Assembly: GCA_947630515.1 (NCBI GenBank)
Contig: CANRHY010000003.1
Coordinates: 1-20,171, forward strand
DNA length: 20,171 bases
Direction of reading: 5' to 3'
Source: an uncultured Bacilli bacterium
GTDB taxonomy: Bacteria; Bacillota_I; Bacilli_A; RF39; UBA660
In this document: piece by piece, positions 1-7,969 of the stretch
How positions within the stretch are numbered: the stretch's first letter is position 1
Layout of the letters: every line of letters starts with the position of its first letter
Program-made: the position numbers and the translations under genes
Notes under the pieces: generated by a model
What the model was told of the DNA's origin: nothing
The model's input: the letters and a program-made list of their open reading frames with translations, nothing else
Databases searched by the model: none

Positions 1-453
1 AAATTGATTTTGTGTTTCATTTACAGCAGTTTTTATTTTTTCATAATTTTTATCAAAACTATTTCCCCAATTCTTTTTCATTTTATCAACTGAAATATAA
101 CATTGATCTTTTGTAGTTGTTGATAACTTATAATTTTTATTAGTATTTATTTTATAAAGAGCAAATGTTCTTGCTGCGATTGCCATTGCTTTTAATGCTT
201 CAATATCAAAAGAAGCAGGCATTTCACACGCTAAAACTCCTTTAACATATTCATCTATAGAAATATTCAAAGTATCCCCACCATATGAAACCATCACCAA
301 TTTTTCTTCTACGTCTTCACTTATTTCTTCTTGAATTTCTTCTTTTTCATTATAATCATCTTTATTTACTTGTTGTGCACTAGAAAATTTCAAATTTAAA
401 GTACTCAAATAAATAAAAAATAAAATTGGAATAATTATCATATACTTTTTCAT
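1..453 (-). CDS. spoIID: SpoIID, stage II sporulation protein D (3' end cut by the window edge)
   Basis: The reading frame starts at ATG 453 and stays open to base 1, giving the first 151 residues; the C-terminus lies outside the window. Residues 5-20 are a hydrophobic signal anchor, 30-52 an acidic linker, and from about 65 the SpoIID/LytB domain begins. The signature VKGVLACEMPASF (70-82) is followed by EALKAMAIAARTFAL (85-99). Glu77 of EMP aligns with the essential Glu of B. subtilis SpoIID. Family knowledge: SpoIID is a membrane-anchored lytic transglycosylase that acts with SpoIIM and SpoIIP in forespore engulfment; LytB/amidase-enhancer relatives share the domain, so a non-sporulation role is possible. 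No clear Shine-Dalgarno precedes the ATG, and the 44 bp up to rpiB are AT-only in most places. It is downstream of rpiB on the same strand. Confidence 0.85.
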   Translation of the reverse strand, partial: MKKYMIIIPILFFIYLSTLNLKFSSAQQVNKDDYNEKEEIQEEISEDVEEKLVMVSYGGDTLNISIDEYVKGVLACEMPASFDIEALKAMAIAARTFALYKINTNKNYKLSTTTKDQCYISVDKMKKNWGNSFDKNYEKIKTAVNETQNQF

Positions 454-497
454 ATAAATTATATATGCTTTTAATATAACAATTATTCCTAAAACTA

Positions 498-986
498 TTA
501 ATTATCTTCTTTTGTTTTCTTACTACCTTTTTTATTAGTAATAATATTATGTTCTTCTACCTCTTTTATTTTTTCTATTCTATTTATATACTTTTCAGTA
601 TTTAAAAATTCACTTTTAACATAAGAATCTATAATATCTTTCGCCTCAAAAAACAATAAATCAGCAGAAAAACTTATAACATTAGCGTCATTATGTTCTT
701 TAGCAAGTCTTCCTTCAACCGCGCTATCAACTTTTGCACACATAATACCCTTAAATTTATTTGCCATAATTGACATGCCTATACCAGTCCCGCATATTAA
801 GATTCCATTAGTAACTTCACCTTTTTGAATAGCTTCACATACTTTTCTAGCATAATCATTATAATCAACTACTTCTTTAGATTCAGTTCCATAATCAACA
901 AAGTCAATTTTCCTTCTTTTTAAATACCTTTTAACCTTTTCTTTTAATTTATAACCTCTATGGTCAGAAGCAATTCCAAATATCAT
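498..986 (-). CDS. rpiB: Ribose-5-phosphate isomerase B (RpiB/LacAB family)
   Basis: A 162-residue protein that would interconvert ribose 5-phosphate and ribulose 5-phosphate in the non-oxidative pentose phosphate pathway (cytosol). The N-terminus reads IASDHRGYKLKE, with the Asp8-His9 pair typical of the family. The active-site loop CGTGIGMSIMANK places Cys65 at the same number as the catalytic Cys of E. coli RpiB. His98 lies in EHNDANVIS. I start at ATG 986, five bases after AGGTGA; the longer GTG start at 995 lies inside that ribosome binding site. The last 15-20 residues are a Lys/Glu-rich tail beyond the usual length of about 145-150. LacA/LacB galactose-6-phosphate isomerase is the alternative, but no lac partner gene is adjacent. 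It sits downstream of the rpmE terminator with a possible promoter of its own. Confidence 0.9.
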   Translation of the reverse strand: MIFGIASDHRGYKLKEKVKRYLKRRKIDFVDYGTESKEVVDYNDYARKVCEAIQKGEVTNGILICGTGIGMSIMANKFKGIMCAKVDSAVEGRLAKEHNDANVISFSADLLFFEAKDIIDSYVKSEFLNTEKYINRIEKIKEVEEHNIITNKKGSKKTKEDN

Positions 987-1004
987 ATTATTCACCTATT
1001 TATT

Positions 1005-1010
1005 ATTATA
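1005..1010 (-). promoter_or_regulatory. Possible -10 element for rpiB
   Basis: A perfect TATAAT on the minus strand lies 18 bases upstream of the rpiB start and just after the rpmE terminator. No convincing -35 hexamer sits 16-18 bp further upstream, so in this AT-rich DNA it could be chance. Confidence 0.35.
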
Positions 1011-1045
1011 TATCAATTTTAGAAAAAATAAAGATAAAAATAAAA

Positions 1046-1067
1046 AATAGTCATAAATTTGACTATT
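1046..1067 (-). terminator. Intrinsic terminator of rpmE
   Basis: On the minus strand an 8-bp perfect stem (AATAGTCA / TGACTATT) with a 6-nt loop is followed by a T-rich run (TTTTTTATTTTT). The stem overlaps the last codons and stop of rpmE. It separates rpmE from rpiB. Confidence 0.8.
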
Positions 1068-1260
1068 CTATTCCATATTTTTCTTTAAACTTTTGAACAT
1101 TACCTGTTCTAGCAGTTACATGCTTACCAGTATAAAATGAATGACATTTGTTACAAGTTTCAAGATGTATTTCCTCTTTAGTGCTTTTTACAACAAACTC
1201 ATTTCCACAAGCACATTTTACTTTGCACTCTTTTAGTTCTGGATGAATTCCTTTTTTCAT
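1063..1260 (-). CDS. rpmE: 50S ribosomal protein bL31, zinc-binding form
   Basis: A 65-residue protein starting MKKGIHPEL, the hallmark of bL31. Cys16, Cys18, Cys36 and Cys39 form the zinc ribbon of the C+ class; the zinc-free paralogue (YtiA type) lacks them. The central CxKCHSFYTGK segment and the C-terminal GNVQKFKEKYG match the family. It is a large-subunit protein at the inter-subunit bridge near the central protuberance. The start ATG 1260 has AAAGGAGA six bases upstream. It is a monocistronic unit with a strong promoter and a terminator. The upstream leader of about 50 nt has a small hairpin that could be an autoregulatory bL31 leader. Confidence 0.97.
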   Translation of the reverse strand: MKKGIHPELKECKVKCACGNEFVVKSTKEEIHLETCNKCHSFYTGKHVTARTGNVQKFKEKYGIE

Positions 1261-1278
1261 ATCTATTCTCCTTTCGCC

Positions 1279-1296
1279 ATAGTTAAAACTAACTAT
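1279..1296 (-). promoter_or_regulatory. rpmE 5' leader hairpin (possible bL31 autoregulatory leader)
   Basis: ATAGTT and AACTAT pair around a 6-nt loop in the transcribed leader, 19 bases upstream of the start codon and just upstream of the Shine-Dalgarno. bL31 leaders that bind the protein are known in Firmicutes, but I cannot match this one to the family consensus by eye. Confidence 0.35.
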
Positions 1297-1315
1297 AGAA
1301 ACTCTTTGCTAAAGT

Positions 1316-1344
1316 AATATACCACAAAATATCAAACTTTTCAA
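1316..1344 (-). promoter_or_regulatory. Sigma-A-type promoter of rpmE
   Basis: On the minus strand, -35 TTGAAA (1344-1339) is separated by exactly 17 bp from -10 TATATT (1321-1316). Transcription would start near 1309, giving a leader of about 50 nt. It lies in the short gap between spoVT and rpmE. Confidence 0.8.
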
Positions 1345-1350
1345 GTATTT

Positions 1351-1854
1351 CTAATATAATTCTATACTAAACATGATATTTAATACATCAATTAGCATTT
1401 TATCTTTATCTAAAATAGAATCATTACTAATTAAAATTATAGATCCAATAGCATCAGCATCAACTATTATCGGATTAATATAATATTCTTTATTAAGACT
1501 TTGATTATTAAAGTTAAAAGTTCTCCCTATTTCTTGTTTTCTTTCATTAATAGCCGTAATAAATTTATTATCAATCAAACACCCATCATAATTTTTAGAT
1601 AAACTTAAAATAACTTTTTCTCTATCAGTAATTAAAACATCACACATAGTTAATTTTTGGATTTTTGATAAATACTTAATAGCAATTTCTTTAATTGAAA
1701 GAACTCTTTGATATTTTTTCAATATAATTTTATCATCCTCTACATAAATTTGAACGTCTTCTCCACTTTTAATATTTAGATTTTTTCTAATTTCCTTAGG
1801 TACTACTATTCTACCTAGTTCATCTATTTTTCGTATAACACCAGTATTTTTCAT
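1351..1854 (-). CDS. spoVT: SpoVT/AbrB-type transition-state regulator with C-terminal GAF-like domain
   Basis: A 167-residue DNA-binding protein. Residues 1-50 are an AbrB swapped-hairpin domain: MKNTGVIRKIDELGRIVVP, then KEIRKNL and the IKSGEDVQIYVEDDKIILKKY strand pair. This is nearly the same pattern as B. subtilis SpoVT, as is the total length (178 residues there). The remaining roughly 115 residues fit the GAF-like effector domain of SpoVT. Family knowledge: SpoVT modulates sigma-G-dependent forespore genes. The pth-mfd-spoVT order matches B. subtilis, which supports SpoVT over AbrB (short, without the GAF part). I start at ATG 1854 with AGAGG five bases upstream; the in-frame GTG at 1860 overlaps the Shine-Dalgarno. 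Confidence 0.9.
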   Translation of the reverse strand: MKNTGVIRKIDELGRIVVPKEIRKNLNIKSGEDVQIYVEDDKIILKKYQRVLSIKEIAIKYLSKIQKLTMCDVLITDREKVILSLSKNYDGCLIDNKFITAINERKQEIGRTFNFNNQSLNKEYYINPIIVDADAIGSIILISNDSILDKDKMLIDVLNIMFSIELY

Positions 1855-1892
1855 ACACACCTCTTAATAATATTTTGAGAATGTTTTAATAA

Positions 1893-1898
1893 ATTATA
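1893..1898 (-). promoter_or_regulatory. Possible -10 element for spoVT
   Basis: A perfect TATAAT on the minus strand directly follows the mfd terminator hairpin, about 40 bases upstream of the spoVT start. The -35 region is poor, so it may be weak or need an activator or another sigma factor. Confidence 0.4.
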
Positions 1899-1903
1899 CT
1901 AAA

Positions 1904-1941
1904 AATAATAAGAATATAATTATTTACATATTCCTATTATT
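1904..1941 (-). terminator. Terminator-like hairpin at the end of mfd
   Basis: In RNA from the minus strand, a 13-bp stem (arms 1941-1929 and 1916-1904, one G-U pair) closes a 12-nt loop and runs into TTTTT. It covers the mfd stop codon. It is almost all A/U, so it is weaker than a classical terminator. Confidence 0.55.
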
Positions 1942-4900
1942 TTCTATATACTCTAGTATTTTAAAAATATAATATATATAATGCTTTTCTAACCCATTTT
2001 TATTTAAAGTAATTATAATAGAGTTTCCCCTATAAACAAAATTGAATTTAGTATTAATTTTAGTAGATTCAATAAATAATCTTTCTATATTGAGGTGATT
2101 GTAAACTTCTTCATTTAAACTGAAACTAAACTTATGAGAATCATTAATTAATAATTTTATATTTAATCTACTTATCATTTTTTCTGTTAATTCCTGATAC
2201 ATATAAATTTCCATATCATCTGTAAAATTACCAAATATATCTTTAATTTCTTCTTTAACTTTTTCAAGTTCTTCATATGTATTTATACCAATTATTTTTT
2301 GATGAATCATAATAGAAATTGCATCTTCGTCTGTAAATTCTTTACCTATATGATTATTAACATCATCTATTTTTACTTCTTCTTTAACATCATCTTCACT
2401 AATATTTTTACCGCTTAATTCTTCATTAATAAGTTCCAAATACATATCAACTCCAACAGAATCAATAAATCCCGCTTGTTCACTGCCTAATAAATCGCCA
2501 GCTCCTCGAATACTTAAATCTCTCATTGCAATTTTATACCCACTACCTAAAGATGTAAACTCTTTAATAGCGTCTAATCTTTTAACGGCTGTTTCAGTCA
2601 AAACCTTACTTTTATCATACATTAAATAAGCATATGCCTGTCTATCACTTCTACCAACACGTCCCCGAATTTGATATAATTGAGAAAGTCCAAATCTATC
2701 AGCATTCATTACAACTATCGTATTAGCATTAGGAATATCAATTCCATTTTCAATTATAGTAGTACTGATTAATACATCATAATTTCCTTCAGTAAATTCA
2801 TACATAATATCTTGCATTTGTTCTTTATTCATTTTTCCATGTGCATAACACATACTAACTTCTGGAATAAGATTTCTAAATTTGTTAACAATACTTTCCA
2901 TATCTTCTACTTTATTATAAAGAATGAATACTTGCCCATTTCTAGCTTTTTCTTTTAAAACAACCTCTCTTAAAATATAAGGATCATAATTTATAACATA
3001 GGTTTGTACTGGAAGTTTATTTTTTGGAGGGGTTTCTATTAATGATAAATCTCTAACTCCTATTAAACTCATTTGAAGACTTCTTGGTATTGGTGTTGCA
3101 CTTACGCTTAAAACATGAACATTAGATTTAATCTTTTTAATTTTTTCCTTATGCATTACACCAAATCGTTGTTCTTCATCTATTACTAATAAGCCTAAAT
3201 CTTTAAATATAACATCGCCACTTAAGAGCCTATGAGTTCCAAAAACAATATCAATAGTTCCATCAGCCAGTCCTTCTAAAGTTGAATCAACTTCTTTTTT
3301 AGTACTATATCTATTTAAAACTACAATATTAACTGGAAAATTAATAAATCTTTCTCTAGCAGCTGTAAATTGTTGATAACTCAAAAGAGTCGTCGGACAC
3401 AAATACATTACTTGTTTACTATTCATAACTGTTTTAAACATAGCTCTAAATATTACTTCGGTTTTACCATATCCTACATCGCCACACAAAAGTCTATCCA
3501 TAGGTTTATTACTTTCCAAATCTTTCTTAATTTCTTCAGTACATCTAATTTGATCAGGTGTCTCTTCAAAAATAAATTCATTTTCAAAAATTGTTTGCTC
3601 TGGCGTATCTGGTAAAAAAGATTCCACATAACTATTACTTCTATTTTTATAAATATTTATTAATTCCCCACTTATATCTCTGACTTTTTGTCTAATTTTC
3701 ATTTTAGTTTTTTGCCACTCAACACTATTTAATCTATAAATTGTAGGCTTAGTTCCGTCTTTAGAAGAATATTTATATAACTTATCTAAATTATCAAGAG
3801 ATAAATATAATTTATCATCACCTTTATATTTAATTAAAATATAATCTCTCATTACTCCATTCTTAGAAATAGTATTAATCCCCATATAAATACCTATACC
3901 ATGTTTTTTATGAACAACATAATCTCCTACTTCTAATTTATCTATAGAATCAATTCTTTTACCAAGTTTATAGCCAGTATCATACTTAATTTTTCTAGGA
4001 AGTTGATATAAATCTCCCTTAGACAAATAATACATTTCATTATAAATAAAACCACTTGTAATATCTTCTAAAATAATTTTGTCTTTATTAATAGTAAATT
4101 TTTTTACAAAATCATCATCTATTGAACACAAAAAAGCATTTTTTTCTTTCAATAAACATTTAAATTTCTCTACGTCCCCATTAAAATTTTCTATAGAAGA
4201 AGCTTTTATTATTAAATTATAATTATCCTTATTATCTATAGTATCTATATAATAGGTTTCGTTTGATTTTAAATTATCCAAAGTTAACATAGAAGTACTA
4301 TCATCATAGTATTTCATTTGTGTTTTAATAGAGTCTTCTACATTTTTAATTTGATTAAAATCTTGATAAACAAGCACCGCATCACTAACATAATCTAAAA
4401 CCGAAGAATCACTATTTTTAAAATCATCAAAAATAGGTTTAATAACAAACTCATTAATTTCTTCATATGAAATTTGAGTAACTTCATTAAAATATTTAAT
4501 TTTTTCAATTTCATTATCAAAAAATTCTATTCTAATTGGATGTTCTTGAAAAATAGAAAAAATATCAACAACAAAACCTCTAACACTATATTCACCAGTA
4601 TTTGTCACCATTGATTCTCTTTTATATCCTATATCTTCTAACATATTTATAAGCTTATCTCTAGAAAATTCATCGCCTACTTTAATTTTAATATTTTTAT
4701 TTTTAAACTCTTGAAATGGTGGTAATTTTTTTAAAATACTATTAGTATGACATATTAAAATACATTTTTCATTTTGATTAATATTATTTAAAAATTTCAT
4801 ACGCATTAAAGTAAGTTCTGGAGAAATCGCAATTGCGTGTTTAGTCAAATAATCATCATCCGGAAATATATATGTATTTTTTAATCTATTATTTAAAGCA

Positions 4901-5061
4901 GCATAAATATTATTAGCTTCAGTTAACGTAGGAGTAACTATGACTAAACTTTTATTTAACGAAAAAAACATATACTGCAAAAATTGATAGTATATTTCAT
5001 TCATTGATATAGAAATCTTATATCCATTATTTAATTTTTCATTAAATAAATTTTTAATCAA
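1924..5061 (-). CDS. mfd: Transcription-repair coupling factor Mfd
   Basis: A 1045-residue superfamily 2 translocase that displaces stalled RNA polymerase and recruits UvrA to lesions. The N-terminal part is UvrB-like. The RNA polymerase interaction domain begins near VGDYVVHKKHGIGIY. The RecG-like motor shows Walker A CGDVGYGKTE, Walker B box VIDEEQRFG, SVSATPIPRSL, and motif VI GRVGRSDRQAY. The TRG motif follows, with RDLSIRGAGDLLG. A C-terminal TRCF domain ends the protein. It is somewhat shorter than the 1150-1180 residues common elsewhere; the reduction seems to be in the N- and C-terminal domains. The start is TTG 5061, seven bases after GGAGG, and 11 bp after the pth stop. The fin gene found between pth and mfd in B. 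subtilis is absent. Confidence 0.96.
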   Translation of the reverse strand: MIKNLFNEKLNNGYKISISMNEIYYQFLQYMFFSLNKSLVIVTPTLTEANNIYAALNNRLKNTYIFPDDDYLTKHAIAISPELTLMRMKFLNNINQNEKCILICHTNSILKKLPPFQEFKNKNIKIKVGDEFSRDKLINMLEDIGYKRESMVTNTGEYSVRGFVVDIFSIFQEHPIRIEFFDNEIEKIKYFNEVTQISYEEINEFVIKPIFDDFKNSDSSVLDYVSDAVLVYQDFNQIKNVEDSIKTQMKYYDDSTSMLTLDNLKSNETYYIDTIDNKDNYNLIIKASSIENFNGDVEKFKCLLKEKNAFLCSIDDDFVKKFTINKDKIILEDITSGFIYNEMYYLSKGDLYQLPRKIKYDTGYKLGKRIDSIDKLEVGDYVVHKKHGIGIYMGINTISKNGVMRDYILIKYKGDDKLYLSLDNLDKLYKYSSKDGTKPTIYRLNSVEWQKTKMKIRQKVRDISGELINIYKNRSNSYVESFLPDTPEQTIFENEFIFEETPDQIRCTEEIKKDLESNKPMDRLLCGDVGYGKTEVIFRAMFKTVMNSKQVMYLCPTTLLSYQQFTAARERFINFPVNIVVLNRYSTKKEVDSTLEGLADGTIDIVFGTHRLLSGDVIFKDLGLLVIDEEQRFGVMHKEKIKKIKSNVHVLSVSATPIPRSLQMSLIGVRDLSLIETPPKNKLPVQTYVINYDPYILREVVLKEKARNGQVFILYNKVEDMESIVNKFRNLIPEVSMCYAHGKMNKEQMQDIMYEFTEGNYDVLISTTIIENGIDIPNANTIVVMNADRFGLSQLYQIRGRVGRSDRQAYAYLMYDKSKVLTETAVKRLDAIKEFTSLGSGYKIAMRDLSIRGAGDLLGSEQAGFIDSVGVDMYLELINEELSGKNISEDDVKEEVKIDDVNNHIGKEFTDEDAISIMIHQKIIGINTYEELEKVKEEIKDIFGNFTDDMEIYMYQELTEKMISRLNIKLLINDSHKFSFSLNEEVYNHLNIERLFIESTKINTKFNFVYRGNSIIITLNKNGLEKHYIYYIFKILEYIENNRNM

Positions 5062-5072
5062 ACTGACACCTC

Positions 5073-5615
5073 CTAATTATATTTACTCATCAGTTTTTCA
5101 AAATCAATTTTAAAATAATCATCTAATACATAATTTATAACAGATAAAACTCCTTTAATAGAATCCATCTCACTTACACTAAACTTACCTAAAACATAAG
5201 ATATAGTATCATTATCACTTTTTGAAATTCCTATTCTAATACGTTTAAAATCCATAGTACCTAAATTTTCTATAATACTTTTTATTCCATTATGCCCAGC
5301 TGAACTACCATTTTTTTTAATTTTGAAAGTACCTACTTCATAGTCCATATCATCATAGATAACTAATATATCGGAAATATCAATTTTATAGTAATCTACA
5401 TATTTTCTTACAGCCATACCACTATTATTCATGTAAGTAGTAGGTTTTATAAAAATAACTTTTTCACCATTAATATTCGTTTCGTAATACATAGCTGAAT
5501 TTTTCTCTTTAAAAGAAACATTTCCCAAATAATTATCTATAGCCATAAAGCCAACATTATGTCTTGTATTTTCATATTCGTTACCTATATTTCCTAAACC
5601 AATAACTAATTTCAT
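5073..5615 (-). CDS. pth: Peptidyl-tRNA hydrolase
   Basis: A 180-residue enzyme that cleaves peptidyl-tRNA released from ribosomes and recycles tRNA. The N-terminus MKLVIGLGNIGNEYENTRHN carries Asn9 and the catalytic His19. KPTTYMNNSG (58-66) supplies the second conserved Asn. IYDDMD (86-91) holds the Asp that activates His, and AGHNG (106-110) the third Asn. The usual Pro of GLGNPG is Ile here, and GGHNG is AGHNG. Both are tolerated variants as far as I know. ATG 5615 overlaps the rsmI stop by four bases (ATGA), so translation is likely coupled. GAGGAG lies eight bases upstream. Confidence 0.96.
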   Translation of the reverse strand: MKLVIGLGNIGNEYENTRHNVGFMAIDNYLGNVSFKEKNSAMYYETNINGEKVIFIKPTTYMNNSGMAVRKYVDYYKIDISDILVIYDDMDYEVGTFKIKKNGSSAGHNGIKSIIENLGTMDFKRIRIGISKSDNDTISYVLGKFSVSEMDSIKGVLSVINYVLDDYFKIDFEKLMSKYN

Positions 5616-6451
5616 TTTCTTCTCTCCTCGTACATATTATATAAAATATTTTTACTTACATCATATTTTTTAGCAATTTCTTTTATAGCATCCTTTGAAC
5701 TAATACCAGTTTTAATTAAATCAACAACTTCTAAAAGTAGTTCATCATAATTTACCTCTTCTTCATTTTTTGTAATAACAATAACAAATTCACCCTTAGG
5801 TTCTTCATATAACTTAGTTGCTTCTAATGCACTACTTCTAAAAACCTCTTCATGCAATTTTGATATTTCCCGGGAAATAGAAATTTGTCTATCACCCATA
5901 ATTTTATAAATGTTTTGTAAAGTTTTATTAAGTCTATGTGGAGATTCATATAAAACAATTGTAAAATTTAACTTACTAAGTAGTGTCAATTCTTTAACAC
6001 TAGCGCTTTCTTTTGAATTAAGAAAACCATAAAATAAAAATTTTTCACTTGATATATTTGACATATTTAAAGCAGGAAGCAAAGCTGAAGCACCTGGAAG
6101 CGCAATTACATTGTATCCGGATTTTATAGCTTCACTAACTACCAAAGAACCAGGGTCACTTATAAGTGGAGTACCTCTATCAGTTACAATAGCAACATTT
6201 TTACCTTGGCTTAAAAGTTTTAAAATAGATTTACTAGCTTGGGCTTCATTAAATTTATGACAGGGAAATACCTTGTTTTTTATATTTAAATTATTTAATA
6301 AATTAATGGTTACTCTAGTATCTTCAGCAAAAATTGCATCAACCATAGTTAAAACATCTACAGCCCTATAAGTAATATCTTTTAAATTTCCTATAGGTGT
6401 AGGTACTAAATATAAATTACTAATTTCACTATCATAACTTTTTTGTATCAT
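5612..6451 (-). CDS. rsmI: 16S rRNA 2'-O-methyltransferase RsmI (C1402)
   Basis: A 279-residue SAM-dependent methylase of the tetrapyrrole-methylase fold. It would methylate the ribose of C1402 in the ribosomal decoding centre. LYLVPTPIGNLKDITYRA (13-30) is the family signature. AEDTR (42-46), DRGTPLISDPG (91-101) and LPGASALLPAL follow. The usual SDAG is TDRG here. The C-terminal 60 residues form the small helical domain of bacterial RsmI. The segment ISREISKLHEE contains a CGG Arg codon, rare in this AT-rich DNA, because it lies in a perfect Noc-binding palindrome (5865-5878). ATG 6451 is five bases after AGAGG, which itself spans the trmN6 stop; the genes are two bases apart. Confidence 0.95.
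   Translation of the reverse strand: MIQKSYDSEISNLYLVPTPIGNLKDITYRAVDVLTMVDAIFAEDTRVTINLLNNLNIKNKVFPCHKFNEAQASKSILKLLSQGKNVAIVTDRGTPLISDPGSLVVSEAIKSGYNVIALPGASALLPALNMSNISSEKFLFYGFLNSKESASVKELTLLSKLNFTIVLYESPHRLNKTLQNIYKIMGDRQISISREISKLHEEVFRSSALEATKLYEEPKGEFVIVITKNEEEVNYDELLLEVVDLIKTGISSKDAIKEIAKKYDVSKNILYNMYEERRK
5865..5878. promoter_or_regulatory. Noc-binding site (NBS) palindrome inside rsmI
   Basis: ATTTCCCGGGAAAT is an exact match to the 14-bp Noc-binding consensus of B. subtilis and extends to a 16-bp palindrome with flanking T/A. I saw no other CCCGGG in the window. Established knowledge: Noc, a ParB paralogue and CTPase, binds such sites around the origin half of the chromosome and blocks division over the nucleoid. 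That this organism has Noc is inference. Confidence 0.75.
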
Positions 6452-6453
6452 TC

Positions 6454-7176
6454 TTACCTCTCAAACATTTTTAAAACCTCATCTGTATAACTTCCATCTT
6501 CATTATGACAAACAAGTGGCTTTAATACTTTCAGTCCTACATTTCCATTTTTTCTTGCATCTATTAAAACTAAATTAGCTTCTTCATTCATTTTAGGATA
6601 AATAAATCTTAATCTTTTAACAGATAAATTATTTAATGTAAGCAAATTAATAATTTCTGCAAGTCTATCCACTCTATGTACTAACACTAAACTTCCATTA
6701 TTCTTAAGCAATTTTCTTGCTATAATTATTATATCAGAAATTTTTATTTTTATCTCGTGTCTGGCTATAGATTTTACCATATTTTGATTCAAATTACTAG
6801 ATTTTACATATTTAAAATATGGAGGATTACAAGTAATAAGATCAAAACTATCAGTAGAAAATTCATTTACAATATCTTTTGCGTCCATATTTAATATACT
6901 TATCTTTTCTTCTAAATTATTAAGTTTAACTGTATCTATTGCTAAATCAAAAATTTCCTTTTGAATCTCTACTCCAATTATTTTAGAATCAGTCATTGTA
7001 CTTAATATTAATGGAATTGGAGCATTACCAGTACATAAATCCAATATTTTCATATTTTTCTTTACTTGACAAAATCTCGGTAATAATACTGATTCTAAAC
7101 TAAAATTGAAATAATCACTATTTTGGATTATTTTTAAATTATCATATCCAACTAAGTCATTCACTACATTTTTCAT
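6454..7176 (-). CDS. trmN6: tRNA1(Val) adenine-37 N6-methyltransferase family (TrmN6/YabB)
   Basis: A 240-residue class I SAM methyltransferase. ILDLCTGNAPIPLIL (44-58) is the SAM-binding motif I. Val-Glu at 69-70 ends strand 2. TCNPPYF (115-121) is the NPPY catalytic motif for exocyclic amino groups of adenine or glutamine. Family knowledge: E. coli TrmN6 modifies A37 of tRNA-Val, and B. subtilis yabB occupies the same place next to yazA and rsmI. The exact substrate here is inferred. I take ATG 7176, preceded by AAAGAG at eight bases; the in-frame GTG at 7185 abuts that motif. The start lies inside the 3' end of yaaT (20-base overlap). YazA (GIY-YIG), normally between this gene and rsmI in Bacillus, is absent. 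Confidence 0.88.
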   Translation of the reverse strand: MKNVVNDLVGYDNLKIIQNSDYFNFSLESVLLPRFCQVKKNMKILDLCTGNAPIPLILSTMTDSKIIGVEIQKEIFDLAIDTVKLNNLEEKISILNMDAKDIVNEFSTDSFDLITCNPPYFKYVKSSNLNQNMVKSIARHEIKIKISDIIIIARKLLKNNGSLVLVHRVDRLAEIINLLTLNNLSVKRLRFIYPKMNEEANLVLIDARKNGNVGLKVLKPLVCHNEDGSYTDEVLKMFER

Positions 7177-7969
7177 TATTATCACTCTTTATGTTCAAAT
7201 TAATCTCGACTCTTTCACCCTCAGGAAGTAATACAGTATAAGTTCTTTTTAAAATATCCATCGAAACAACTTTACCTTCCCCATTAGGTGTAGATACTTC
7301 ATCACCAATATTAGGCATTCCCTCCCTGTATTCTTCATACACAGAATCTTCATAATTTAAACAACATAAAAGTCTTCCACATTGCCCATTAATTTTAGAT
7401 GGGTTTAAAGAAAGATTTTGATTTTTTGCCATATTGATAGAAACAGAATCCATAGAATTTTTTAAAAAACATGAACAACAAAGTTGTCTTCCGCATTGTC
7501 CTATTCCAGATACTTCTTTAGCTTTATCTCTAATTCCTATTTGTCTTAATTCTATCCTAGTTTTATATATTCTAGCTAACTCTTTAGCCATTTCTCTAAA
7601 ATCTACTCTTCCATCAGCGACAAAGTAAAAAATAAGTTGACTCCTATCTAATGTATAAGTTGCATCTATTATATTCATTCCTAAATCTAAATCTTTTGAT
7701 ATATTTTTCGCATCTATTAAGGCCATAGAAGCATCTTTAAAATTCTTTTCAAAAACCTCCAAGTCTTCTTTAGTTGCTACTCTTATTATTTTCTTCATAT
7801 CAGGAATAACTTCTTTATTAATAATATTAGCCATTATAACAAAGCCCAATTGAAGTCCTCTTTCAGTTTCTACTATAACATTATCACCATCATTAATAAG
7901 CAAGTCATTTCCATCAAAAAAATATATTTTACCATTTTTTTTAAAAGTTACACCGATCACATTATTCAT
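7157..7969 (-). CDS. yaaT: PSP1-domain protein YaaT (RicT), regulator of RNase Y and phosphorelay
   Basis: A 270-residue cytosolic protein. The N-terminal strand-rich part starts MNNVIGVTFKKNGKIYFFD. The PSP1 domain has two copies of the Cys motif CGRxLCC: Cys159/164/165/167 and Cys197/202/203. A C-terminal beta segment follows. Family knowledge: YaaT with YlbF and YmcA forms an Fe-S-containing complex that directs RNase Y and promotes Spo0A phosphorylation, hence competence, sporulation and biofilm in B. subtilis. That fits the ComK, BofA, SpoVT and SpoIID genes nearby. The start ATG 7969 has GGAGG six bases upstream and overlaps the holB stop by eight bases; the in-frame TTG at 7987 lacks a ribosome site. 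The replication regulator YabA, normally next, is missing. Confidence 0.93.
   Translation of the reverse strand: MNNVIGVTFKKNGKIYFFDGNDLLINDGDNVIVETERGLQLGFVIMANIINKEVIPDMKKIIRVATKEDLEVFEKNFKDASMALIDAKNISKDLDLGMNIIDATYTLDRSQLIFYFVADGRVDFREMAKELARIYKTRIELRQIGIRDKAKEVSGIGQCGRQLCCSCFLKNSMDSVSINMAKNQNLSLNPSKINGQCGRLLCCLNYEDSVYEEYREGMPNIGDEVSTPNGEGKVVSMDILKRTYTVLLPEGERVEINLNIKSDNNEKCSE

Noticed and set aside
3370..3615. Plus-strand ORFs inside mfd, yaaT, ebfC, dnaX, gyrA and gyrB
   Set aside because: Each lies fully or mostly antisense to a well-supported gene, with no ribosome site or family resemblance; they are frame shadows.
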